Source: Bacteroidaceae bacterium
GTDB lineage: Bacteria > Bacteroidota > Bacteroidia > Bacteroidales > Bacteroidaceae
Reading direction: 5' to 3'
Assembly (NCBI GenBank): GCA_024398405.1
Contig: JAKSJE010000011.1
Location: 1-39,190, forward strand
DNA: 39,190 nucleotides
Shown piece after piece: positions 17,906 to 26,526 of the stretch. Within the stretch, counting starts at the first letter, position 1; each line of letters opens with the position of its first letter. The position numbers and the translations under genes were made by a program. Under the pieces are notes generated by a model, which saw only the letters and a program-made list of their open reading frames with translations, searched no databases and was not told where the DNA came from.

Positions 17906-20179
17906 ATGACTTCGAGCAAGAGACTATTCTTTTTGTTGATTTTCGCCCTGTGCGACGTGGCGGCCTACTCAGTAGGCAACCCGTTGCACAGGGTTCGTAT
18001 TGACAGCGGCTGGCAGTTCGCATTGACAGATAGGAACCCCATGTTGTTCGATGTGGATTTCTGTGATGTGACACTGCCACATGACTGGTCCGTGGAGCAG
18101 AAAGGCGATGTCGGACCGTTCTTCCGCGACGGTGACTATCAGGTGGGTTTCATGAAGGGCGGAACAGCCTGGTACAGGAAGGTCTTGCATATTGACAGAA
18201 GTCAGGCCGGCACACCATTCATCTATTTCGAAGGAGTCTATAATCAGGCTACGGTCTTCCTCGATGGCCGGGAGGTGGCGAAGAACCACTATGGTTATCA
18301 TGGCTTCAGGGTGGACCTGTCTGTACTGAGGTCTGAGAGCGAGGGCTATCCTTCCGAGACAGAACTGCTCGTCAAAGTCGAGAACAAAGAGCCAAATTCC
18401 CGTTGGTATTCCGGGTCAGGGATATACCGTCATGTGTGGCTGGAGTATCAGAACGAAGGATTCATAAATCCACGCGACGTGTTCATCAAGACGGAATCGG
18501 CCACTGAGAGCAAGGCGGTGGTGTCCTTCTGGGTGAAAGGTGTGCGCCAGTTCTCGAGGGTCATACGCAATCCGAAACTGTGGTCGCCAGAGACACCTTA
18601 TTTATATACGATGAGAGTCGGCGGAAACGAGTTCAGGTATGGTATTAGGACTGTCGAACTGTCACCGGTGCATGGACTGCTTCTCAACGGTGTGCCTGTC
18701 CTGCTGAAAGGAGGATGCCTACACCATGACCTCGGACTTCTTGGCTCGGCGTCGTTGGACAAAGCCGAAGACCGCAGACTTCAGATTCTTAAAGAGCAGG
18801 GGTACAATGCAGTGCGCTGTTCACACAACTTGCAGTCAGAGCATTTCATGCAAGCTTGCGACAGTATCGGGCTGATGGTGATTGACGAGTGTTTCGATCA
18901 GTGGTACGTCGCGAAGAACACAAACGATTACCATAACTGTTTTCCCGACTTCTACCGTCAGGATCTGACAGACATGATACTACGTGACCGCAACCACCCG
19001 AGTGTGATCATGTGGAGTTTGGGCAACGAGATTCCCGGACGCCATTCAGAGAAAGCGCAACGTGCCGCCGACCAGATGCGGAGAATCGTCCGCTCGTTGG
19101 ACGACACACGTCCAGTCACCGCTGCACTCTGCGGATGGGACAACGGACCGATGGACTGGAAAGACGATGCGCCGAAAGCATGGCGGTCGTTGGACGTTGT
19201 GGGGTATAACTACCTTTGGCAGAACTACGAAGCCGACCATGACTCCTTCCCTGAATTGTATATGGTGGCAACTGAGACCTACCCGAAAGAGGCAGCCATG
19301 AACTGGAGGATGGTCGAACGGCATCCCTATGTACTCGGCGAGTTCGTATGGACCGCGAGCGACTATCTCGGAGAGGCTGGAATAGGGCATTCTCTCATGT
19401 TGCGTGAAGGTGAGGACAATCCCTTTTTCATGAACTGGCCTTATTTCAATGGCTGGTGTGGGGATATCGACCTGATTGGCCAGAAGAAGCCGCAGTCCTA
19501 CTATCGCGACGTGGTATGGGACAGACAACCTATAGCCATCGCAGTGGAGGAGGCCATACCGGATGGAGCCAAGAACATCGTCAGCGGATGGGGCTGGCCA
19601 ATAGAACACAACTGGTGGGGGTATATGCCCTCTGACTCAGCAGGTCTCAAGCGGACGGTGAAAGTCTATTCCAAGGCGCAGAAGGTACGTCTGTATCTCA
19701 ACAAGAAGGTCATTGGCACGCAGAGCGTTGACAGCAACTACACAGCGAGATTCCAGGTCGCTTACGAGCCAGGCGAATTGAGGGCAGTCACCTACGACGG
19801 CAGGAAGGAAGGCTCATCGAGCTCGCTCCATTCCTTCAGTGAGCCGTCATCCCTCAGAGTCATCTGTGACAGGACACGCCTGAGAGCAGATGGCCAGGAC
19901 CTTGCGTTCGTAACGGTTGAGTTGGTGGATCACGAAGGTAATCTTGTCCCTCTGTCCGACCGTAAGGTCACTGTTGCCACGTCTGCCAGAATAAAAAGCC
20001 AGGTTATCTCCGGAAACGCATCTCCCAATGACATGGAAAGTTTCCGAAGTACCGCACCCAAGTTCTTCGAAGGACGCATCCTGACCATCATCCGCACCTC
20101 TGACAGCCCAGAGAACTTCACCGTGACATTCTCGGCAGGAACTCTCGTCTCGCAAACACTGGCTTTTGTCGTGAGATAA
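17906..20179 (+). CDS. Glycoside hydrolase family 2 with DUF4982-like region, secreted
   Basis: This is a 757-aa secreted exo-beta-glycosidase. I choose ATG 17906 because it gives a standard signal peptide (MTSSKRLFFLLIFALCDVAA); ATG 17888 would overlap lacZ by 10 bp and add six residues. An N-terminal sugar-binding domain (HDWSVEQKGDVGPFFRDGDY, YNQATVFLDGREVAKNHYG), an Ig-like domain and the TIM barrel follow. The acid/base is E375 in SLGNEIPG and the nucleophile E479 in VLGEFVWTASDYLGE. After the barrel come a DUF4982-like domain (VRLYLNKKVIG) and a C-terminal Ig-like domain (DGQDLAFVTVELVDHEGNLVP). Such enzymes are beta-galactosidases or beta-glucuronidases; the specificity is open. Confidence 0.93.
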   Translation: MTSSKRLFFLLIFALCDVAAYSVGNPLHRVRIDSGWQFALTDRNPMLFDVDFCDVTLPHDWSVEQKGDVGPFFRDGDYQVGFMKGGTAWYRKVLHIDRSQAGTPFIYFEGVYNQATVFLDGREVAKNHYGYHGFRVDLSVLRSESEGYPSETELLVKVENKEPNSRWYSGSGIYRHVWLEYQNEGFINPRDVFIKTESATESKAVVSFWVKGVRQFSRVIRNPKLWSPETPYLYTMRVGGNEFRYGIRTVELSPVHGLLLNGVPVLLKGGCLHHDLGLLGSASLDKAEDRRLQILKEQGYNAVRCSHNLQSEHFMQACDSIGLMVIDECFDQWYVAKNTNDYHNCFPDFYRQDLTDMILRDRNHPSVIMWSLGNEIPGRHSEKAQRAADQMRRIVRSLDDTRPVTAALCGWDNGPMDWKDDAPKAWRSLDVVGYNYLWQNYEADHDSFPELYMVATETYPKEAAMNWRMVERHPYVLGEFVWTASDYLGEAGIGHSLMLREGEDNPFFMNWPYFNGWCGDIDLIGQKKPQSYYRDVVWDRQPIAIAVEEAIPDGAKNIVSGWGWPIEHNWWGYMPSDSAGLKRTVKVYSKAQKVRLYLNKKVIGTQSVDSNYTARFQVAYEPGELRAVTYDGRKEGSSSSLHSFSEPSSLRVICDRTRLRADGQDLAFVTVELVDHEGNLVPLSDRKVTVATSARIKSQVISGNASPNDMESFRSTAPKFFEGRILTIIRTSDSPENFTVTFSAGTLVSQTLAFVVR

Positions 20180-20183
20180 CGGA

Positions 20184-20241
20184 AGGTGGGTTCTATAAAT
20201 TCACTGAATAATTAATAGAACACCCCTTCATGGAACCCACC
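20184..20241. repeat. Short MITE-like palindrome
   Basis: The interval opens with AGGTGGGTTCTATAAATTCA, the same end sequence as at 28263 and (inverted) at 33-52, and closes with GAACCCACC as the inverted end. Only about 58 bp long, it lacks the inner TTTGTTCCGAGC palindrome, so it is either an internally deleted copy or a minimal one. It lies 5 bp after the GH2 stop and could also act as a transcript-end hairpin. Confidence 0.65.
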
Positions 20242-20395
20242 ATAAATGATTACCTTTGCAGCATCATTATCCGACAAACAATCTCCGATGGGTCGCCAGA
20301 GGCTGACACACCGCACGCCATTTGGCAATACTACGCACGGGACATCGCAATAGTGCGCATGACATTATCCACGATTACGGACAAAACTATATTTC
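20242..20395. other. Spacer with an orphan -7 box
   Basis: No gene is supported here. TACCTTTG at 20251-20258 is a perfect Bacteroidetes -7 box on the plus strand, but only repeats and no credible reading frame follow, and no -33 TTTG is present. It may be a promoter orphaned by decay, or one for a non-coding transcript of the repeats. Confidence 0.4.
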
Positions 20396-20534
20396 TGTTA
20401 CTAACAAGTGGTATATACCTGTTACTAACAAGTGGTATATACCTGTTACTAACAGGTGGTATATACCTGTTACTAACAAGTGGTATATAGTTGTTACTAA
20501 CAGGTGGTATATAGTTGTTACTAACAAGTGGGTA
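20396..20534. repeat. 24-bp tandem repeat array, six units
   Basis: The motif CTAACA recurs at 20401, 20425, 20449, 20473, 20497 and 20521, an exact 24-bp period. Each unit alternates a near-dyad TGTTACTAACA (odd centre) with GGTATATACC, a perfect palindrome (GGTATATAGTT in the later units). Sites are separated by about one helical turn. The period is a multiple of three, so long reading frames through it are an artefact of the repeat. Confidence 0.9.
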
Positions 20535-20538
20535 ATGT

Positions 20539-20626
20539 TAAGCGCAGTCTCCGATAGTTTTAAGCGCAGTCTCCGATAGTTTTAAGCGCAGTCTTCGATA
20601 GTTTTAAGCGCAGTCTCGGAGTTCTT
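20539..20626. repeat. 22-bp tandem repeat array, four units
   Basis: TAAGCGCAGTCT begins at 20539, 20561, 20583 and 20605, an exact 22-bp period; units one to three continue as (C/T)CGATAGTTT and the fourth diverges after CTCGGAGTT. The right-hand copy of the element has about three diverged units. Confidence 0.9.
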
Positions 20627-20634
20627 CAACGCAA

Positions 20635-20672
20635 AAACCGTCCACGGACTTTCGCAGTCCGGTGGACGGTTT
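20635..20672. other. Strong hairpin inside the composite repeat
   Basis: AAACCGTCCAC-GGACT pairs with AGTCC-G-GTGGACGGTTT around a TTCGC loop: 16 bp with a single bulged G. In the right-hand copy only the distal arm (GCAGTCCAGTGGACGGTT) is present, so the hairpin arose in this copy by an inverted duplication, or was lost in the other. Confidence 0.7.
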
Positions 20673-20741
20673 GACATTGCTGGGCGATATTACCGGGTCT
20701 TCTTGGATTTGGAGTGTCCACGGAAAGATGTACATGCGCCA

Positions 20742-20867
20742 TCGGTCTTCATAACGCTAATGACCGATTTGGGGGCGTTTCCTGACCGTAAAGAAGATTG
20801 GACGCATGACGGTTCCACTGACAGGCCATATTCCACCTGCCGGGTGGAGCTGCTCAGCATGGTGTGT
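20742..20867. other. Region between the repeat tail and pspC end
   Basis: This short non-coding stretch begins with a hairpin ATCGGTC/GACCGAT (20741-20767) directly after the conserved repeat tail. It also holds a small hairpin CCACC-TGCCG-GGTGG. No gene is supported. Confidence 0.4.
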
Positions 20868-21068
20868 TCAGCCTCTTTCTTCTGGTATGACAAATAGAAG
20901 GACTATGTAGGCGATGATTCCGCAGAAGACCGTAAACAGGGTCAGCAGCACATAGAGAACCCTGATGATAGTGGGGTCCATGTTGAGATACTTTCCCATT
21001 CCACCACAGATGCCTCCGAGCATGCGGTTGGAGCGGCTTCTTTCCAAAACACGATTGTTGAAATCCAT
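20868..21068 (-). CDS. PspC domain protein
   Basis: This 66-aa protein consists almost entirely of a PspC domain: a basic N-terminus (RVLERSRSNRMLGGICGGMGKYLNMDPTIIR) followed by one long hydrophobic segment or hairpin (about 38-62) ending VIPEERG. PspC proteins are inner-membrane proteins tied to envelope stress responses; free-standing short forms are common in Bacteroidetes. An AAGGA Shine-Dalgarno-like sequence lies just before the ATG at 21068. It follows the CvfB-like gene by 44 bp on the same strand and probably closes that operon. Confidence 0.88.
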   Translation of the reverse strand: MDFNNRVLERSRSNRMLGGICGGMGKYLNMDPTIIRVLYVLLTLFTVFCGIIAYIVLLFVIPEERG

Positions 21069-21112
21069 AATTCCTTGGGTTTTATGACTGTCGGGTTGTT
21101 TGATATTTGACG

Positions 21113-21955
21113 TTATGACTCTGCATTTTGTTGCAGGGTCAGACCATTCTCGTGAATGAGTATGAGATTTTTCTTATAGAGGTCTCCGACTGCTTTCTTG
21201 AAGACTTTCTTGCTTACTCCGAACTGGGCGTAGATGTCTTCCGCAGGGCTCTTGTCATGGTACGAACATCTGCCGTCGTTCATCTGTATGAACTCAAGCA
21301 ATTGTTTCGAGAAGTCAATCACGTGTTTTTGACCTTGCTCCTGTAGTATGAGGTCTATTTTCCCGTCTTCTCGGACATTCTTGACGAAAGCTTGCAGTTC
21401 ATCACCTGTGTGGATGTCGCGGAACAACTCGTTCTGGTATATCTGCCCACTGTACTTTCCTTCGACGATGGCCTTGAAGCCAAGTTCCGTCTTCTGTTGT
21501 ATGAGGACTTGCACTACGTCGCCATGATGGTAAGGCGGGAGTTCCTTTGATAGGAATTTCTCGATTTTAGCCGAAGCGACGATTCTGTATGTGAGACTGT
21601 CAACGTAGCAGCATACTATGTATTTCCGTCCTTGTTGCATTCGCATTTTCTGTTCACGGAACGGACAGAAGAGGTCTTTCATAAGCCCCCAGTCAAGGAA
21701 AGCGCCAAACTGGTTGGTCCATTTCACCTCGAGATATGCGATTTGTCCTACTTCGACGAGAGGGTGCTCTGTCGTGGCTATCAGACGCTCTTCCTGGTCG
21801 AGATACAGGAACACGTCAAGTTCATCACCCACGCGGCATCCATGCGGTACGTATCTTTTCGGCAGGAGTACGTCGCCCTTGTCGCCGCCATCGAGATATA
21901 CTCCGAAATCCACGATACGGCAGACTTTCATCTGGTTTCTTTTTCCTAAGTTCAT
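21113..21955 (-). CDS. CvfB-like S1 RNA-binding protein
   Basis: This 280-aa protein resembles the CvfB/YitL family: tandem S1-like beta-barrels, the first starting near [25 protein letters not shown], the second near [17 protein letters not shown], the third near [20 protein letters not shown]. They are followed by a C-terminal winged-helix part (residues about 220-275, [21 protein letters not shown]). It likely binds RNA and affects virulence- or stress-related gene expression, as CvfB does in staphylococci; its role here is unknown. Its ATG overlaps the stop of the upstream LolD-like gene (ATGA, 21952-21955), so translation is coupled. Confidence 0.88.
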   Translation of the reverse strand: MNLGKRNQMKVCRIVDFGVYLDGGDKGDVLLPKRYVPHGCRVGDELDVFLYLDQEERLIATTEHPLVEVGQIAYLEVKWTNQFGAFLDWGLMKDLFCPFREQKMRMQQGRKYIVCCYVDSLTYRIVASAKIEKFLSKELPPYHHGDVVQVLIQQKTELGFKAIVEGKYSGQIYQNELFRDIHTGDELQAFVKNVREDGKIDLILQEQGQKHVIDFSKQLLEFIQMNDGRCSYHDKSPAEDIYAQFGVSKKVFKKAVGDLYKKNLILIHENGLTLQQNAES

Positions 21956-22626
21956 TGTTCTGTATTTGTTTCGTCGGTCTGTATCATTCCGTCATTGAGG
22001 TGGATGGTTCTGTCGGTCAGCCTCGCAAGGTTCTCGTCATGGGTCACGATGACGAAAGTCTGTCCGAGTCGGTCTCTCAGGTCGAAGAACAACTGATGCA
22101 GTTCGGCTTTGTTCTTCGTGTCAAGACTTCCCGATGGCTCGTCGGCGAGGATGACAGAAGGATGGTTCATGAGTGCCCGTGCCACTGCAATACGTTGTTT
22201 CTCTCCACCTGAGAGTTGGGTCGGTTTATGGCTTGCGCGGTCATATAGCCCCATCATCTCGAGCAGTTCGGAGGCTTGTTCCTTTGTCGCCTTTCGTGGT
22301 TCTCCGGCAATGAGTGCCGGTATCATGATGTTCTCAATGGCGGTGAATTCGGGAAGAAGCTGGTGGAACTGGAATACGAATCCGATGTGCCTGTTGCGGA
22401 ATGTGGCCATCTCGTTCCTACGGAGTCGGCAGACATCAACTCCGTCAATGATCACAGTCCCGGTGTCCGGTGTGTCCAATGTGCCGATGATCTGGAGCAG
22501 AGTGGTCTTGCCTGCTCCGCTCGGGCCTACGATACTCACCACCTCACCTCGTGCTATGTGTAGGTCGATGCCTTTGAGGACCTGAAGGTCTCCGAAACGC
22601 TTGGTTATGTTTGTTGTTGTGATCAT
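21952..22626 (-). CDS. LolD-like ABC transporter ATP-binding protein
   Basis: This 224-aa ATPase belongs to the LolD/MacB/FtsE-type branch. Walker A is GPSGAGKTT (about 34-42), the Q-loop lies in [17 protein letters not shown], the signature is [15 protein letters not shown], Walker B with the catalytic Glu is VILADEPSG, and the switch His is in IVTHDENLA. It would power extraction of lipoproteins or another envelope substrate through a LolC/E-type permease. No permease gene is nearby, so its partner must be encoded elsewhere. It lies 37 bp after the antiporter gene and overlaps the CvfB-like gene by 4 bp. Confidence 0.9.
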   Translation of the reverse strand: MITTTNITKRFGDLQVLKGIDLHIARGEVVSIVGPSGAGKTTLLQIIGTLDTPDTGTVIIDGVDVCRLRRNEMATFRNRHIGFVFQFHQLLPEFTAIENIMIPALIAGEPRKATKEQASELLEMMGLYDRASHKPTQLSGGEKQRIAVARALMNHPSVILADEPSGSLDTKNKAELHQLFFDLRDRLGQTFVIVTHDENLARLTDRTIHLNDGMIQTDETNTEQ

Positions 22627-22663
22627 GTCTTCTCGTAAACGATAGGCGGTTGATTTATAAACG

Positions 22664-24745
22664 CTAATTAATAGGATTGAATAAGGAAGAGGAGTCGGTG
22701 TTATTGCCGAGTTGGTCTGGATATATTACCATGAGGCTGCAGTGTGAGAACCATTCCTGCAAGTGCTTAGACAGTTTCGTCATTGGTTTCTGATAGCTGA
22801 CGCTGTCTGGTCGCGCAGACACGACTACCAGCAAATGGTCTTCCTTGACCGTGTCGCATAAATTTGAGAGATCTCTCCAGCCGTCTTTTCTGAGATAACT
22901 GCCGCGCAGGCTTTTATGATGCTTCTGGTTATGTGACCTAATGGTCTCAAGTGTTCTTCCATTTGCGTAGTAGTCAATCTTGCACCCGATTTGTTCCGCC
23001 ATCCGCGCAAGTCGTTCTACCCACCGAAGGAAGCCTTTCTCGAATTCCGCATCATCAGGCACTGCTACATGAATCTTGCGCAATGTGTTCACAGGCATGT
23101 TATATCGGACGATAATGACCTGCCGGGACATTCCCTGGAGCAGTCCTTGTGCGAAACTGCCTAAGAGTGACTTGTCATAGTCAATCTGCTTGTGCATGCC
23201 TATGATAATCTCGGATGCATCGTTCTCACGAAGGGCATGTACGACTCCGTTGACGAGATTGACTGCGAGGCGGCTCTGTACCTGAACTGGCACGTCGGCT
23301 GAAGTGCATAATTCGTGAGCCTTCGCCAGACATTCCTTGCTTTTCTTCTGGTTCTCATCAGCATTCAGCCTATCGTTGTCATTGACCACATTGAGGCAGA
23401 TTAGTCCCCGGTTCATACGAGCGTTTCGCATCATGATGGCTGTGTGGAGTATGTTGTCAATGCTGTCATAGTCATTCAACGTGACGAGTATTTTCTCGTC
23501 ATCACCTTCGTACGCACCATCTTTTGCCGCTTGTCCTTTGGTCTCAGCCAAGGTGAGCCGTCGTGCTCCGGCGTCGGTCGCTATGGAACTGATAATACAG
23601 GAGACAAGTATCATTACTACGACGCCATTAAGTACGGCGTTGCTCATCAACGGTACGCCCGGAGCAATCTGAAGACCGGCTCCCACCATGACCATGGCAA
23701 TGGCTCCTGCCGCATGGGCTTCGGATAGCCCGAACATCATGAGCCGCCTTGGAGCAGAGAAGCCGAACGACAATCCTGCCACATGTGACGCCAGGAATTT
23801 GGAGAAGGTACTGAAAACGACAATCACCAGTGCGACCAACATGGCTGAGGTGTCGGTAAACATAGGTCTCAGATTGACCAACATTCCGACGCCGACAAGG
23901 AAGTAGGGTATGAACAACGCATTGCCCACAAATTCGATGCGGTTCATCAAAGGTATGGTTCGTGGAATGAAACGATTGAAAATCAGTCCTGCCATGAATG
24001 CGCCGACCAGCCCTTCGATTCCGCAAAGTTCTGCCATCACCGCGGCGAAGAACACCATAGTGATGACAAAGGTGAACTGCACTATCCTGTCGCGGAAACG
24101 CTTAAAGAACCATCTGATGATTCTTGGAAACAAGAAGAACAGTCCTGCAAAATAGGCTGAGAATTTTATGATGAAGCACGTCCAGAACCACAGGCCGTTG
24201 TCACCCCTGTAACTTCCTGAGAGAATGGCAAGAATCAGGAGAGTGGTGAGCAGGGCAATCATAGTGGCGGCAATGGAGATGCTGACTGCTGGATTTCTCT
24301 GAAGACCGTATCGCGAGATGATAGGATAGGATACGAGCGTATGTGATCCGAATATACATGCTAGGAGAAGGGATGTCGCGGCAGGATACCCTAACAAGTA
24401 GAATCCAGAGACAAATCCGAAGGCGAACGGGATGAGTGTTGTCAGTGCGCCGAACTTCATGCCCCTTGAGATGTTCTGCTTGAATCCTTCCATGTCGATC
24501 TCGAGTCCTGCAAGCAACATGATGTAGTACATTCCGACTTTCCCGAATATCTCAAAACTCGCATCACGTTCAAGGAGGTTGAGACCATGTTCCCCAACTA
24601 GTACGCCGGCAATGATCATGCCGATGAGATGAGGTATCCGGAGTCGGTTGAATACCAGAGGCGCCATGAGGATGACAAGCAGGACAAGGAAGAAAATCCA
24701 TGTCGGGTCTTGTATCGGGAGGTTCAGGTCGAGGAATTGGGTCAT
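22664..24745 (-). CDS. CPA2-family cation/proton antiporter with C-terminal Usp-like domains
   Basis: This 693-aa membrane protein has about 12 predicted transmembrane segments in residues 10-400, of the Kef/NapA type: [24 protein letters not shown] near the N-terminus and [14 protein letters not shown] are characteristic. The cytosolic C-terminus from about 420 holds two UspA-like alpha/beta domains ([23 protein letters not shown] and [25 protein letters not shown]), with [24 protein letters not shown] matching the Usp nucleotide-binding loop. It probably exchanges Na+ or K+ for protons under nucleotide control. It heads the operon with the LolD-like and CvfB-like genes. Confidence 0.92.
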   Translation of the reverse strand: MTQFLDLNLPIQDPTWIFFLVLLVILMAPLVFNRLRIPHLIGMIIAGVLVGEHGLNLLERDASFEIFGKVGMYYIMLLAGLEIDMEGFKQNISRGMKFGALTTLIPFAFGFVSGFYLLGYPAATSLLLACIFGSHTLVSYPIISRYGLQRNPAVSISIAATMIALLTTLLILAILSGSYRGDNGLWFWTCFIIKFSAYFAGLFFLFPRIIRWFFKRFRDRIVQFTFVITMVFFAAVMAELCGIEGLVGAFMAGLIFNRFIPRTIPLMNRIEFVGNALFIPYFLVGVGMLVNLRPMFTDTSAMLVALVIVVFSTFSKFLASHVAGLSFGFSAPRRLMMFGLSEAHAAGAIAMVMVGAGLQIAPGVPLMSNAVLNGVVVMILVSCIISSIATDAGARRLTLAETKGQAAKDGAYEGDDEKILVTLNDYDSIDNILHTAIMMRNARMNRGLICLNVVNDNDRLNADENQKKSKECLAKAHELCTSADVPVQVQSRLAVNLVNGVVHALRENDASEIIIGMHKQIDYDKSLLGSFAQGLLQGMSRQVIIVRYNMPVNTLRKIHVAVPDDAEFEKGFLRWVERLARMAEQIGCKIDYYANGRTLETIRSHNQKHHKSLRGSYLRKDGWRDLSNLCDTVKEDHLLVVVSARPDSVSYQKPMTKLSKHLQEWFSHCSLMVIYPDQLGNNTDSSSLFNPIN

Positions 24746-24825
24746 TGAGTCCTATATCGGGTATTGGTGGTCAAAGACTACCGGATGGTGAATGCGACAG
24801 CGGAAAGAGCTGCCGCTTGCGGTTG

Positions 24826-25827
24826 CTATTTGTTCGCTATCAGATATTCGGCTATCTGGACGGCATTCAGAGCGGCTCCTTTACGTATCTGGTCGGCGGA
24901 GAGCCAGAATGTGATACCGTTGTCATTTGCATAGTCCTTACGTATGCGCCCGACGAACACCTCGTCCTTGCCGGCTGTATAAAGTGGCATCGGGTATTGC
25001 CTGTTGGCGGGGTCGTCCTGGAGGATGACTCCTGGCGCTTCGCGGAGTGCCTGACTGACCTCCTCCACAGACAACGGATGTTCCGTCTCGATCCATACGG
25101 CTTCTGAATGGGAACGGAGGGATGGGACTCTGACACACATCGCCGAGCAACGTACATCGGAGTGCAGAATCTTACGTGTCTCATCAAACATTTTCTGCTC
25201 TTCTTTTGTATATCCGCTCTCGAGGAATTCATCAATCTGAGGGATCACGTTGTAAGCCAGTTGGTATGCAAATTTGCTTACTGTCACCGGTCTGCCGTCC
25301 AGAACTTCTCTGTATTGCTGCTCAAGTTCAGCCATGGCTGATGCTCCGGCACCTGATGCTGACTGATAACTGGCAATATGAATACGGGATATGTGAGAGA
25401 GATTATCAATAGGCTTAAGGGCGACGACCATCATGATGGTGGTACAGTTAGGGTTGGCTATGATACCTCTTGGGTGGTTGAGGGCGTCCTCGGCATTGCA
25501 CTCCGGAACTACCAACGGCACGTCGCTGTCCATTCGGAACGCCTTGGAATTGTCTATCATCACGGTTCCGAAACGAGTGATGTCTGCTGCAAATTCCTTT
25601 GAGATACCTGCTCCGGCGGAAGTGAAGGCGATGTCTATGCCCTTGAAGTCGTCGTTGTGGCAAAGTTCCTTGACGATATATTCATTACCACGGTATTCGT
25701 ACTTACGTCCGGCACTGCGACTCGAGCCGAAGAGGACTAATCCGTCCATCGGGAAATTACGTTCGTCAAGAACACGGAGGAACTCCTGTCCGACAGCGCC
25801 ACTGACGCCTACTATCGCTATTTTCAT
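24826..25827 (-). CDS. asd: Aspartate-semialdehyde dehydrogenase
   Basis: This 333-aa enzyme makes L-aspartate 4-semialdehyde from aspartyl phosphate with NADPH, the branch point to lysine/diaminopimelate, threonine and methionine. The nucleotide-binding start is [18 protein letters not shown]; the catalytic Cys is C128 in NPNCTTIMM, and the catalytic His lies in [25 protein letters not shown] is the conserved substrate loop. Length and motifs are normal for the bacterial form. It follows the FKBP gene by 75 bp on the same strand and may belong to the glyS-FKBP operon. Confidence 0.95.
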   Translation of the reverse strand: MKIAIVGVSGAVGQEFLRVLDERNFPMDGLVLFGSSRSAGRKYEYRGNEYIVKELCHNDDFKGIDIAFTSAGAGISKEFAADITRFGTVMIDNSKAFRMDSDVPLVVPECNAEDALNHPRGIIANPNCTTIMMVVALKPIDNLSHISRIHIASYQSASGAGASAMAELEQQYREVLDGRPVTVSKFAYQLAYNVIPQIDEFLESGYTKEEQKMFDETRKILHSDVRCSAMCVRVPSLRSHSEAVWIETEHPLSVEEVSQALREAPGVILQDDPANRQYPMPLYTAGKDEVFVGRIRKDYANDNGITFWLSADQIRKGAALNAVQIAEYLIANK

Positions 25828-25902
25828 ATAATTCTGTTTTAATGACCGCCGAGCATGGCAGCCGCAATGATACTACTATCCGGGGGATTGAACAAAGAGT
25901 GA

Positions 25903-26526
25903 CTAATGCCATGATGTATTTGTGTCAATGCCTTTCCTGTAAATCTTCGCCAGTTCCATTTCAAAAATGAGTGACGAATAGGCTGGTATTGAGGTCCTCT
26001 CAACAGTACCATAACCGAGCTCATGAGGGATATATACCACCCATCTGTCACCAACTGCCATATTCTGGAGTGCCGTGGAGAATCCGACTACAGTGTTGGC
26101 GACGCTGAGCAAAGCAGGTACATCAGTTTTGGATGCGAGAGTGTCTCCGATGTAGCTCTTGTCAAAGTTGTATCCTAAAGGGTATGTCTTTGATGGGATA
26201 AGACGTCCATAGTAATGTACCCTGACAGAGTCCCCATAAAGTGGCTTCTGCACACTTTTGCTGTCCCGGAGTGTCCTGACATATATGAAACGGTTCGTCT
26301 GCCCTGTGTAGATGGCAGTAGAATCGCCTAATGTATAAGCCTTGATAATCCTCCACGAACCATCAGCGTTAGTGCTGGCCACCTTGGCGATGGAGTCGAT
26401 GAAGGTCTTATTCCTGTTTTCCCAGTCATTGTATTCCGACTCTCCTGTTTTCTCCTCGCATGAAGACAGAACCAGGAATGTCAGCACAGTAACTGAAAGC
26501 AAAAGCAGAGTCTGTTTCTGTTTCAT
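25903..26526 (-). CDS. FKBP-type peptidyl-prolyl isomerase lipoprotein
   Basis: This 207-aa lipoprotein has a signal ending LSSC (Cys23). The start at 26526 is fixed by its ATGA overlap with the GlyRS stop; an 18-codon longer frame lacks support. After a helical linker (about 25-90) comes an FKBP domain: YGDSVRVHYYGRLIP at its start, GFSTALQNMAVGDRWVVYIPHELGYG in the middle and IPAYSSLIFEMELAKI at the end, so the prolyl-binding core seems intact. It would fold periplasmic or outer-membrane proteins. Coupling to a tRNA synthetase is a matter of co-expression and not a known functional link. Confidence 0.92.
   Translation of the reverse strand: MKQKQTLLLLSVTVLTFLVLSSCEEKTGESEYNDWENRNKTFIDSIAKVASTNADGSWRIIKAYTLGDSTAIYTGQTNRFIYVRTLRDSKSVQKPLYGDSVRVHYYGRLIPSKTYPLGYNFDKSYIGDTLASKTDVPALLSVANTVVGFSTALQNMAVGDRWVVYIPHELGYGTVERTSIPAYSSLIFEMELAKIYRKGIDTNTSWH

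Larger units (their letters stand above)
20396..20741 (+). repeat. Composite repeat element, left copy (24-bp array, 22-bp array, hairpin, conserved tail)
   Basis: Read left to right, it has six 24-bp units, four 22-bp units, a hairpin and a roughly 70-bp tail containing GGCGATATTACC, GGTCTTCTT, GATTTGG and GTCCA, ending at ACATGCGCCA. The reverse complement of 38964-39190 shows the same parts in the same order, with substitutions, so this is one element present twice in opposite orientation. The tail alignment contains single-base indels, so it is not a conserved protein frame. Its function is unknown. Confidence 0.85.

Noticed and set aside
20230-20579. Open frames through the 24-bp array encoding eight-residue repeats
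   Set aside because: The 24-bp period is a multiple of three, so any frame free of stops in one unit stays open; no start signal or conserved sequence supports translation.
20396-20626. CRISPR array
   Set aside because: Units are contiguous with no unique spacers, the periods are 22 and 24 bp, and no cas genes are nearby.
20690-20897. Short open frames on both strands over the repeat tail
   Set aside because: The tail shows frame-breaking indels between the two copies, and neither translation resembles a known protein.
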